Shown one piece after another: positions 1-5,780 of a stretch of 23,985 nucleotides of DNA. Origin of the DNA: DASQPA01 sp963757335 (lineage in GTDB: Bacteria > Acidobacteriota > Thermoanaerobaculia > Multivoradales > UBA5704). The stretch lies in contig CAVWRJ010000015.1 of NCBI GenBank assembly GCA_963757335.1, positions 1-23,985 of the forward strand, given 5' to 3'. A program made the position numbers and the translations under genes. Each line of letters begins with the position of its first letter. Position 1 is the first letter of the stretch. The notes under the pieces are model-generated. The model saw only the letters and a list, made by a program, of their open reading frames with translations. It had not been told where the DNA came from and did not search any database.

Positions 1-2
1 CC

Positions 3-89
3 CACCCCAGGGTCGCCCCCGCTCCGCGACCTGTCCCTGCTCCGCGGCCTCAGCCGGAGCCCGAGGCTACGCCCCCGCCCGCCGCTTAG
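3..89 (+). CDS. C-terminal tail of a Pro/Ala-rich protein (partial, 5' end outside window)
   Basis: One plus-strand frame is open from the window edge to a TAG at 87-89 and encodes a tail of alternating Pro, Ala, Arg and Glu ending in EATPPPAA. Such low-complexity tails are common at the C-termini of secreted or membrane proteins in this kind of genome. It converges on the lipoprotein gene on the other strand, and the two stop codons overlap. Only 28 residues are visible, so no function can be given. The frame could also be open by chance in GC-rich sequence. Confidence 0.35.
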   Translation, partial: HPRVAPAPRPVPAPRPQPEPEATPPPAA

Positions 90-804
90 GCGTTCGGCGC
101 GGTGCGGACGCTCTTCAGCATGGTGAAGAAGGCGTCCCGCTGGGGAGCGAGGGTCTTGTCGGGCCCGGTGGCCTTGAAGAACCAGGGGCCGCCGGGCCCT
201 TGACGACCGCCCCGAGCAGGCGGGCGTCGGTCACCGGGCTGGAGGGCCCCATCCCCATCGCGCCGGTTCAGAGTTCCGTGCACGTCGACCCAGGTCACCT
301 TGAGACCATGAGATTCGAGCGTACCGCGCTCGGGTTTCGGCGTTCCGGGGCCGGCCTCCATCTGGTCGGTCCAGCGCTGGAGATTGGCGTCGATGCTCCC
401 CCCCTGTCCGGCTCCGAAGTAGAAGACCCCAAGCTCACCCGCCCCGGCCGCGCCGGGGATCGACGCCTGGGCGAGCCGCATGGAGGAGCCGGGGGTCTCG
501 GAGTTCCACGCCTTCGGCAGGTCGAACTGGAGCTTGCCGTTCTCGACCGCGGCCTCGCCCGAGGGGGGAGCGGTGGGGACGCCGCCGTCCGGGGTCGTGC
601 CGCGCGAGGAGATCGGCCCCACGCCAGGGTCGGGGGCCGGAGACGACGGGGCGGCCTCGGGCGCGGCCGTCGGGCTGGGGGCCGGCGCCTGCGCGCTCTG
701 GGCGGGCGCCGGCTCCTGCTTCCCGCCGCAGGCGACGCCGGTGAACCCGGCGACGCCGGTGGCGCCGAGGAGGAGATCGAGAGCAGGGCGGAGCGTCGGG
801 GCAT
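86..804 (-). CDS. Putative lipoprotein with three apparent single-base frameshifts
   Basis: The start is taken as the ATG at 802-804 (MPRRSALLS). One base appears to be missing near 775; after it the frame reads LLLGATGVAGFTGVACGGK, a hydrophobic segment with a lipobox-like GVA-C, then a Pro/Ala-rich linker. The folded part (VENGKLQFDLPKAWNSETP through KSVRTAPNA) looks like a small periplasmic domain. In its middle an extra base near 267 and a missing base near 192 bracket a coherent stretch (MGMGPSSPVTDARLLGAVVK) in another frame, before the main frame resumes at GPGGPWFFKATGPDKTL. From memory, similar secreted proteins carry an 'LLGAVVEGPGGPWFFKLTGP' type ending, which supports this reconstruction. 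The molecular role is unknown. The breaks may be sequencing errors or real decay. Confidence 0.6.
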
Positions 805-864
805 GGTTCGGGTCCTCGCTTAAAGAGGGGAGGAGATTATCACCCCCTCGGGCCAGGGTTCCGC

Positions 865-870
865 TAGAAT
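865..870 (+). promoter_or_regulatory. Putative -10 element of selC
   Basis: TAGAAT ends 6 bases before the first base of tRNA-Sec, the expected distance from a -10 box to a transcription start. The same hexamer inside an identical 17-base block recurs at the same distance from the second tRNA-Sec copy. No convincing -35 hexamer is visible. Confidence 0.4.
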
Positions 871-876
871 TCGCCC

Positions 877-976
877 GGAAGCGCTCGGGGGCTGGTGCCT
901 TTCGCGGTCTTCAAAACCGTTGTCCCGTACCGGTTGCGGTCCGGGGGGTGGGTTCGATTCCCATGCGCTTCCGCCA
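877..976 (+). tRNA. selC: tRNA-Sec (anticodon TCA), intact copy
   Basis: This is a selenocysteine tRNA, charged with serine, converted to Sec-tRNA by SelA and delivered by SelB to in-frame UGA codons. An 8-bp acceptor stem pairs 877-884 (GGAAGCGC) with 965-972 (GCGCTTCC), followed by discriminator G973 and an encoded CCA. The anticodon loop is CTTCAAA with TCA at 911-913. The T arm has a 5-bp stem around TTCGATT (948-964). A long variable arm folds through CCCG/CGGG and ACCG/CGGT pairing, and the D arm carries TGGT with extra G-U pairs. The 8+5 arrangement, UCA anticodon and GCCA end are diagnostic of bacterial tRNA-Sec. No selA, selB, selD or selenoprotein gene is visible in the window. Confidence 0.96.
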
Positions 977-1019
977 TTCGGTTTCATGGTTTACGGCTTC
1001 GTTTCCCGCGCTTCTCCTC

Positions 1020-1043
1020 GGCTTGCGGACAGGCCATTTTTTT
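1020..1043 (+). terminator. Intrinsic terminator candidate after selC
   Basis: A short hairpin (GGCTT 1020-1024 with AGGCC 1031-1035, one G-U pair) is followed by seven T residues at 1037-1043. It sits 44 bases after the tRNA CCA end on the same strand. The stem is short, but the T-run is unusual in this GC-rich sequence. A second 5-bp hairpin, CCGGC/GCCGG at 1048-1065, lies between it and the vapC stop. Confidence 0.45.
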
Positions 1044-1071
1044 ACAACCGGCTGCTCGAAGCCGGGTGCGG

Positions 1072-1508
1072 CTACGCTTCCAATCGCAGAAGATCGAGGC
1101 CGTCGAAGTGGACAAAATCCCTATCGAAAGATACGAGCCGTAATCCGCCCGCCTTGGCGAAGGCGGCCAGGTAGACGTCGGTCCATTGGCGGGAGTCGTG
1201 CGGCCCCCCACGGCCCATTGCTCCAGCCAGGGCTCACAACCTTCCGGCTCGGCGGCCAGCACCACCTCGGGGAGCCGGCGGAAATCGCTATAGGCCCGCC
1301 ACGCTTGTGGCACCGTGAGCGGCTGTCCGTCCATTGCCGAAGCATTGGTGCTGAGACGCAGGAAGCCCAGGGCTGTCACCCGGCAGAAGGCGAGTTGGTC
1401 GCCCGCTTCCTCATACCAGTAGTGGCGCGCCCTCGCGTGGTGTACATGGTCCGCCACGCTGAAAGCCAGCCAGACGTTGATGTCGGGCAGATCAGTCGGT
1501 CCGGCCAC
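1072..1508 (-). CDS. vapC: VapC-like PIN-domain toxin ribonuclease, frameshifted
   Basis: PIN-domain toxins of type II modules cut RNA with a metal centre of acidic residues. The GTG start at 1508 gives MAGPTDLPDINVWLAF with the first PIN aspartate, then an AFCRVTALGFLRLSTN segment. The frame is lost after about residue 100, at the run of six C's at 1204-1209 (G's on the coding strand). Adding one base restores WTDVYLAAFA and LVSFDRDF, which supply the remaining acidic residues, and a stop at 1072. The rebuilt protein is about 145 aa, normal for VapC. The gene overlaps vapB by 17 bases and lies wholly between the two tRNA-Sec copies. If the indel is real, the toxin is inactive while the antitoxin is retained. 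Confidence 0.8.
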
Positions 1509-1764
1509 CGGCGGTCTCTTCCTCTTCCAGGATGCGGGAGATGTCCGCGTTGGTCAGAGAGGGCAGCCTCCGGCCCGTCGCCGCTCGCGCCACAGGAAGC
1601 TCGCTACGCCGTCGACGGAGCGGTGCCGTGGAGCGCAGGGCGCCCCGCCCCAAACCCTGTTCTACAAACTGGGTGATGAGATCCTTCAGCTTCATGCCGT
1701 CGAGAGCGGCCTTCGCTTTGGCTTGGCGGAGCAACTCGTCGGGGAGATCGATTGTGGTTCTCAT
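1492..1764 (-). CDS. vapB: VapB-like ribbon-helix-helix antitoxin
   Basis: This 90-residue protein would bind and neutralise the adjacent VapC and repress their shared promoter. The N-terminus MRTTIDLPDELLRQAKAKAA followed by LDGMKLKDLITQFVEQGL is a typical Arc/MetJ-type ribbon-helix-helix DNA-binding domain. The C-terminal part, rich in Arg then Glu (SRILEEEETAGGRTD), is the expected toxin-binding tail. The ATG at 1762-1764 is chosen because the domain begins exactly there; the same frame stays open upstream without meaning. Its stop codon lies inside the start region of vapC, a usual antitoxin-toxin arrangement that couples their translation. Confidence 0.87.
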   Translation of the reverse strand: MRTTIDLPDELLRQAKAKAALDGMKLKDLITQFVEQGLGRGALRSTAPLRRRRSELPVARAATGRRLPSLTNADISRILEEEETAGGRTD

Positions 1765-1771
1765 GATCACA

Positions 1772-1799
1772 TTTTTATGCTTTTGTGCGTGGCGGTCAA
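1772..1799 (-). promoter_or_regulatory. Sigma-70-like promoter of vapBC, nearly leaderless
   Basis: On the minus strand a TTGACC (1794-1799) is followed after 16 bases by TAAAAA (1772-1777). Transcription would begin within a base or two of the vapB ATG at 1764, giving a leaderless or nearly leaderless message, and no Shine-Dalgarno is seen. The palindrome TGATCA overlapping the start region may belong to an operator. Confidence 0.5.
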
Positions 1800-1838
1800 G
1801 GCTATTTCTTCGATCACCCCTCCAGCCCAGGGTTCCGC

Positions 1839-1844
1839 TAGAAT
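1839..1844 (+). promoter_or_regulatory. Copied -10 element upstream of the second tRNA-Sec
   Basis: TAGAAT sits 6 bases before the second tRNA-Sec-like sequence, in the same block (AGGGTTCCGCTAGAAT) as at the first copy. The duplication therefore includes the likely promoter as well as the tRNA. Confidence 0.35.
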
Positions 1845-1850
1845 CTGCGC

Positions 1851-1945
1851 GGAAGCGGGGGCTGGTGCCTTTCGCGGTCTTCAAAACCATTGTCCCGTAC
1901 CAATAGCGGTCCGGGGATGGGTTCGATCTCCAGGCGCTTCCGCCA
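1851..1945 (+). pseudogene. Degenerate second copy of tRNA-Sec
   Basis: The sequence aligns end to end with the intact tRNA-Sec at 877-976, including the CTTCAAA anticodon loop (TCA) and the GCTTCCGCCA end. Four bases (CTCG) are missing after GGAAGCG, removing the eighth acceptor pair and the two-base link to the D arm. Other changes break the anticodon stem (ACCG to ACCA), shrink the inner variable-arm stem, and mispair the top of the T stem (A opposite G). Aminoacylation and SelB binding would probably be impaired, so it reads as a decaying duplicate rather than a second working gene. It lies just before the Shine-Dalgarno of the histidine kinase gene. Confidence 0.8.
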
Positions 1946-2086
1946 GCTCCAAAGGAGGGCTTCGAGATCATCCGTACCGTTCTCGATCCCGGGGGACCGT
2001 CTCCGGCCAGTGATTCCATCCTGATCGGGGAGATCGCCGAGCAGGCGATCTCCGGCGCGGAGCCCGATGCCATCTTCACGGCTTCT

Positions 2087-4017
2087 GTGACAGCGCTCGC
2101 CCGCCACCTGTCGGCCGACTTGACCGCTCTCTGGGAGCTGTTGCCCGACGGGCACGGACTGCTGCTGCGGGCCGGGTTCGGGTGGGAGCCGGGCCAGGTG
2201 GGGCGGGCGACGATCCCGACCGGCGGCGGATCGTACGCCGGCCATGCCCTGCGGACCGGCGCCCCGGTGCTCGTCGAGCAGGCGAGCGCCGAGACCTGGC
2301 TCTGGATGCCCCCGCTGCTCCAGGAGCACGGGATCGAGACCGCGCTCCTCGTCCCCATTCTCGGCCGGGACGCCCCGGTCGGAGCGCTCGGCATCTATCT
2401 GCGACAGCCGGCGGACTTCGCCTTGGGACAGGCGCGGCTCCTCACGCGGGTGGCCCGGCTGCTCGCGGCGGTGGTCGACCGCGGCCGGGTGACGGCGCGG
2501 CTCGACGCCAGCGAGGGCAAGCTCGCCGCCATCTTCGACAGCGCCCTCGACGCCATCCTGGTGGCCGACGACCGGCGGGTGCTGATCGAGGCCAACCCCG
2601 CCGCCTGTACGCTCTACGGCCGGCGGCGTGAGGACATCGTCGGCCAGACGATCGAGGCGTTCACGCCCGGCGCCGACGCCGTACAGGCCCAGATCGCCTG
2701 GGATGCGTTCCTGGTCGAGGGGGAGCAGAGCGGCATCTTCCGCGTTCTGCGCCCGGACGGCGTGACGCGGATCGCGGACTACCGGGCCCGGGCCCATTTC
2801 CTGCCTGGTCTCCACCTCTCGGTGCTGCGCGACGTGAGCGAGGAGCACAGGGCCCAGGAGGCGCTCAAGGAGGCGGGCCGCAGCAAGGACGAGTTCCTCG
2901 CCATGCTGGCGCACGAGCTCAGAAACCCCCTGGCCCCGGTCGTCAATGCTATCGAGATCCTGCGGCAGCGAGGGGGCGACGAGGCGGTGCGCCAGCGGGC
3001 GCTCGAGGTGATGAACCGCCAGACCCGCAATATGGCGCGCCTGATCGAGGATCTGCTCGACGCCTCGCGGATCACCCGGGGCACCATCGAGCTGCGACTG
3101 GAGCGGGTCGATCTCGTGCACATGGTCGAGCGGGCGGTCGAGGAGAGCTCGGCGGCGATCGAGGCCCGTGGGCATCACCTGACGGTCGCGCTGCCGCCCG
3201 CCCCACTCTGGCTCGCGGCCGATCCGGTGCGTCTGGAGCAGGTGCTGACGAACCTGCTCAACAACGCGGTCAAGTTTACGCCGCTCGGGGGAGGGATCGC
3301 CGTCGAGGTCGCCGCCGAGGCCGGCGAGGCCGTGCTGCGGGTGCGGGACGACGGCGAGGGCATCCCGCCCGACCTGCTGCCCTGGATCTTCGATCTCTTC
3401 GTGCAGGCCGACCGCTCGCTCGACCGTACCCACGGCGGTCTCGGGATCGGGCTCACCCTGGTGCGCAACCTGGTGCGGTTCCACGGTGGCAGCGTCACCG
3501 CACAGAGCGACGGCTTGGGGCTGGGGAGCGAGTTCGTCGTGCGCCTGCCCCAGGCAGACCCGACCCCGCCCCAGGAGAGCGCTGGCGCCGACGACGAGCG
3601 CACCGCCGGCCCGCCGGCCTCCCGGACGGGGCTCCGCGTCCTCGTGGTAGAGGACAACCTCGACTCCGCCCAGTCGTTGGGAGAGCTGCTGGAGCTGTGG
3701 GGGCACGAGGCGAGGGTGGTGCACGACGGACCGAGCGCCCTCGCCCTGGCGCCTGGCTTCGGGCCGGCCGTGGTTCTCCTCGACATCGGCCTCCCCGGCA
3801 TGGACGGCTACGAGGTCGCCCTGGCCCTCTGCCGGGACGCGAGCTCCCCCCGCCCTACCTGGTCGCGCTCTCCGGCTACGGGCAGGAGCAGGATCGCGAG
3901 CGCTCGCGGGAGGCAGGGATCGATCGCCACTTCACGAAGCCGATGGACCCGCAGGAGCTCCGTCAACTGCTCGCGGAGATCGACCGTCCCGGGTCGAGGC
4001 AGGCGGCGCACCTCTAG
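2087..4017 (+). CDS. Hybrid sensor histidine kinase (GAF-PAS-HisKA-HATPase-REC), frameshifted in REC
   Basis: This is probably a cytoplasmic signalling kinase, since no transmembrane segment is visible. From GTG 2087, residues 1-135 resemble a GAF domain and about 140-260 a PAS domain. H276 lies in DEFLAMLAHELRNPLAPV (phosphorylation site). The ATP-binding N box LTNLLNNAVKF is near residue 390, with DDGEG and GGLGIGL (about 450) following. The receiver domain begins LRVLVVEDN, with phosphoacceptor D566 in LLDIGLPGMDGYE. The frame then breaks at six C's (3846-3851). One added C restores PPPYLVALSGYGQEQDRE and FTKPMDPQEL, ending at 4017. The frame is also open upstream to 1907, with a perfect AAAGGAGG at 1951-1958 placed 8 bases before an ATC codon at 1967, so the true start may be upstream. 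There is no DNA-binding output domain. Confidence 0.88.
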
Positions 4018-4035
4018 GGTGAAAGGAGTCCCACC

Positions 4036-4188
4036 ATGCACAGAGTGAAGAAGCCCGGCAAGCTGACGCTCTCGAAAGAGACCCTGCGGGGCCTGGTCGA
4101 GAAGGAGTTGGAGCGGGTGGCGGGCGGCATCGTCGAGACCGACACCCCGTCGGAATGCTTCGGCTGCGTCGCGGCCGCAGTCTGCTGA
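4036..4188 (+). CDS. RiPP (lanthipeptide-like) precursor peptide, 50 aa
   Basis: A good ribosome site (GAAAGGAG, 4021-4028) precedes ATG 4036. The charged N-terminal half contains KLTLSKETLRGL, then ELERVAGG, matching the leader of the second peptide at 8307 (KLTLNRETLRAL, then LEEVIGG). A double-Gly end is where C39-type transporter peptidases usually cut. The predicted core IVETDTPSECFGCVAAAVC has three Cys plus Ser and Thr residues that could form thioether or disulfide rings. It follows the hybrid kinase by 18 bases and is followed after 9 bases by a perfect hairpin. No modification enzyme or transporter is visible in the window. The product class is inferred from the leader and is unproven; a small secreted peptide without modification is the alternative. 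Confidence 0.7.
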   Translation: MHRVKKPGKLTLSKETLRGLVEKELERVAGGIVETDTPSECFGCVAAAVC

Positions 4189-4197
4189 CCCTCGCTA

Positions 4198-4229
4198 CGC
4201 CGGCTCGGTGCGAGATGGCCGAGCCGGCG
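4198..4229 (+). terminator. Perfect 11-bp hairpin after the first precursor gene
   Basis: CGCCGGCTCGG (4198-4208) pairs perfectly with CCGAGCCGGCG (4219-4229) around a 10-base loop, 9 bases after the precursor stop codon. There is no T-run, so it is either a terminator of the GC-only kind or an mRNA-stabilising 3' hairpin. Confidence 0.55.
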
Positions 4230-4311
4230 CGGCAGCCCGTTGGGGATCCCCAGACCCGCATCACGCCTGTCGCATGCCTTTCCCAAGTAGCGCAAAAGGG
4301 AGGCGCCTGCA

Positions 4312-4346
4312 CCTTATTCGGTAAGGCAAGTAAGCCTTGATTACTT
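4312..4346 (+). promoter_or_regulatory. Two adjacent small hairpins upstream of the Cys-rich protein gene
   Basis: CCTTA/TAAGG (4312-4316 with 4322-4326) is immediately followed by AAGTAA/TTACTT (4328-4333 with 4341-4346), just before the GAAAGGAG ribosome site of the gene at 4363. AT-rich dyads stand out in this GC-rich sequence and could be operator or 5'-leader structures. Function is not shown. Confidence 0.25.
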
Positions 4347-4362
4347 CGGAAAGGAGACAAGC

Positions 4363-4719
4363 ATGAAGCGTAAGATCGGTCTGATGGGGTTCGCCTCTCT
4401 GCTGCTGATGGCCACTCTGACGAGCGCTCAAACTCCGGCGCAGGCAGCTGTCGCGGCCGCGGCTCCCGGTGCCGCGCCGTTCTGCCCGGCCAGCCTGTTC
4501 AACGTCCAATCCACCGACTTCACCTTTACCCCAAAGCCCTCGGGAAGGGCAACGTACCTCTGCGGCTCCTGCAGCTATTCGTCCTGTCAGGGGGCCGCAC
4601 CCAATTCCGCTTGTTACTACCTGGACCGGTTCGGCTACCACCTGGCGAAGTGTGTCATCAACTACGCCTGCGAAGGCAGCACGAATGGCTGCGACTGCAC
4701 GAACAACGGGCCGGCGTGA
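4363..4719 (+). CDS. Secreted Cys-rich protein, 118 aa, unknown function
   Basis: A GAAAGGAG site lies 7 bases before ATG 4363. Residues 1 to about 23 (MKRKIGLMGFASLLLMATLTSAQ) form a clear signal peptide with an Ala-x-type cleavage region. The mature part holds nine Cys, clustered as YLCGSCSYSSC, NSACYY, AKCV, YACEG and NGCDC, so it is probably disulfide-bonded outside the cytoplasm or binds a metal. I do not recognise the family. It lies downstream of the first RiPP-like precursor but is separated from it by a hairpin, and it converges on another secreted Cys-rich gene. Confidence 0.75.
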   Translation: MKRKIGLMGFASLLLMATLTSAQTPAQAAVAAAAPGAAPFCPASLFNVQSTDFTFTPKPSGRATYLCGSCSYSSCQGAAPNSACYYLDRFGYHLAKCVINYACEGSTNGCDCTNNGPA

Positions 4720-4846
4720 GGTCTGACTCCCCGATCCTTTGAGATCGATTCCGCGCCGGCTGTCAGGCCATGAGGCCGCGGCCGGCCGGGTCAGTCTGCA
4801 ACTTCCAGAACGGCGAGCCGCCTGGTGAAGGGCGAGAAGGTGGGGC

Positions 4847-4878
4847 CCGGGCCGCCCGCCGCAGGGAGGGCGGCCCGG
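4847..4878. terminator. Shared hairpin between two convergent genes
   Basis: CCGGGCCGCCC (4847-4857) pairs perfectly over 11 bp with GGGCGGCCCGG (4868-4878). It sits between the plus-strand gene ending at 4719 and the minus-strand gene ending at 4889, where a bidirectional terminator would be expected. No T-run is present on either strand. Confidence 0.55.
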
Positions 4879-4888
4879 AACGAGCGTT

Positions 4889-5461
4889 CTAGGGTTGCTG
4901 AGGGGTGGTCTCAGAGCTCGTCTGAGTGGGCGAGGCGGGCGTCGTCGGCGTCACGGTCGTCACCTTAGTGCAGGTGCAGGAATTCGTGCCGCAGGTGATC
5001 GCGGGCGGCACCGGTGTGCAGCTGCAGGGGCTGCACCCGGTCTGACCATTCACCGTAAAGGGATCGCAGCCCAGGACGGCACAGTTGAGTCCCAGGCAGG
5101 TGCCGCTGGTGCACGTGACCGTCGTCTTGATCGGCGTTGGCGTCGGGGCTGGCGTCGGCGTCGGGGTTGGCGTCGGGGGATCCACGGGAGCGATCTCGAA
5201 GTCCTGCGTGGCCACGCGGGTGAACGTGGCGCCCTTGCCCTGGGTCTCGACGCGGATTTCACTTACTGGCCGAGCGGACTGGGTGTTCTGGAGCAGGGCG
5301 ACGACGGCGGGGTTTGTGAGGTCGATGGCGACCGGGGTACAGCGCGCCGCGGCCGGCGAAGGCTTGGGCTCCGCCGGAACGTCCTTGGCGCTCGCCGGCC
5401 CTACAGTGCAGAAAGCGGTGACGAGGAGAGCTGCGGGTAGCCAGAGAGTCCGTTTCGACAT
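4889..5461 (-). CDS. Secreted Cys-rich protein with a Pro-Thr linker, 190 aa
   Basis: The minus-strand ATG at 5461 is preceded by GAAAGGAG. A signal peptide (WLPAALLVTAFCTVGPASA) is followed by a Lys/Pro-rich stretch, then a segment containing CTPVAIDLTNPAVVALLQN. A PTPTPTPTPAPTPTP linker leads to a C-terminal region with ten Cys in TC, GTC, NC, GC, GC, PC, SC, TC, SC and TC contexts, and a Thr/Pro/Ser-rich tail. This layout suggests an exported protein with a compact disulfide-rich or metal-binding module on a flexible stalk. I do not recognise the family. It shares the secreted, Cys-rich character of the convergent gene at 4363, but their sequences do not clearly align. Confidence 0.75.
   Translation of the reverse strand: MSKRTLWLPAALLVTAFCTVGPASAKDVPAEPKPSPAAARCTPVAIDLTNPAVVALLQNTQSARPVSEIRVETQGKGATFTRVATQDFEIAPVDPPTPTPTPTPAPTPTPIKTTVTCTSGTCLGLNCAVLGCDPFTVNGQTGCSPCSCTPVPPAITCGTNSCTCTKVTTVTPTTPASPTQTSSETTPQQP
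5131..5179. repeat. Low-complexity GTCGGx repeat coding for a Pro-Thr linker
   Basis: Imperfect 6-base units (GGCGTC, GGGGTT, GGGGCT on the plus strand) run for about 49 bases. They are read on the minus strand as alternating Pro and Thr. Such tracts change length easily by slippage. Confidence 0.6.
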
Positions 5462-5480
5462 GGGGTACTCCTTTCAGAGA

Positions 5481-5780
5481 TGAGTCGATGGAACACCGGT
5501 ACGTTTAACTAGGTGCGCAGAAATAGAGGAACCGAGACAGCCGCCGCGCCTCAACCGACCTCCAGCACCTCGCACCGTCGCCCCCGTCGTTGGCGGAGCG
5601 GGAATGGGGGGTTGTTGTAGGAGATGAATCCTGCCAGCGGGGTGCTTCGGGAGTATCGCCGGAGCGTCGCGCCCTGCCTTGCGGGGCGGCTCTTCGGGGT
5701 GCTAGTGTCCCCGGCCTGTTGCCGGCGCTCCCGGAACCCGCACTGAAATACCGAGCCGCCCGGCGGCGTTGAGAGGGACC
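5481..5780. other. Intergenic region between divergent genes
   Basis: About 300 bases separate the start of the minus-strand Cys-rich gene from topA, and promoters for both should lie here. I see no credible gene, RNA or clear promoter hexamer pair. Two weak GC hairpins (CGCCC...GGGCG and CCGGC...GCCGG type) lie between about 5670 and 5730. A 40-codon frame starting near 5626 has no usable ribosome site and no recognisable content. Confidence 0.5.

Larger units (their letters stand above)
841..976 (+). repeat. Direct repeat, left copy (selC plus 36 bp upstream)
   Basis: This stretch matches 1815-1945 with about 15 mismatches plus a 4-base and a 1-base gap, counted by eye. The match begins about 36 bases before the tRNA and ends at its CCA. 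Sequences outside the repeat differ. The vapBC operon is the only content between the two copies. Confidence 0.85.
1815..1945 (+). repeat. Direct repeat, right copy (degenerate tRNA-Sec plus 36 bp upstream)
   Basis: Right-hand partner of the repeat at 841-976, carrying the damaged tRNA copy. Because the repeat includes sequence 5' of the tRNA, it is not the usual partial 3'-end duplication left by a tRNA-targeting integrase. It looks more like a tandem duplication with vapBC caught between, or homologous recombination of a vapBC-selC unit. Confidence 0.85.

Noticed and set aside
480..1676. A 398-codon plus-strand frame crossing selC
   Set aside because: It runs through a tRNA gene and antisense to the lipoprotein and vapBC; no ribosome site or recognisable sequence.
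841..1945. Integrative element with attL/attR at selC
   Set aside because: No integrase, recombinase or cargo beyond vapBC is present, and the repeats include sequence 5' of the tRNA, unlike standard tRNA attachment sites. Kept only as a direct-repeat observation.
5626..5748. Short plus-strand ORF (about 40 codons) upstream of topA
   Set aside because: The AGGAG abuts the ATG with no spacing, and the Arg-rich product has no leader or signal features.
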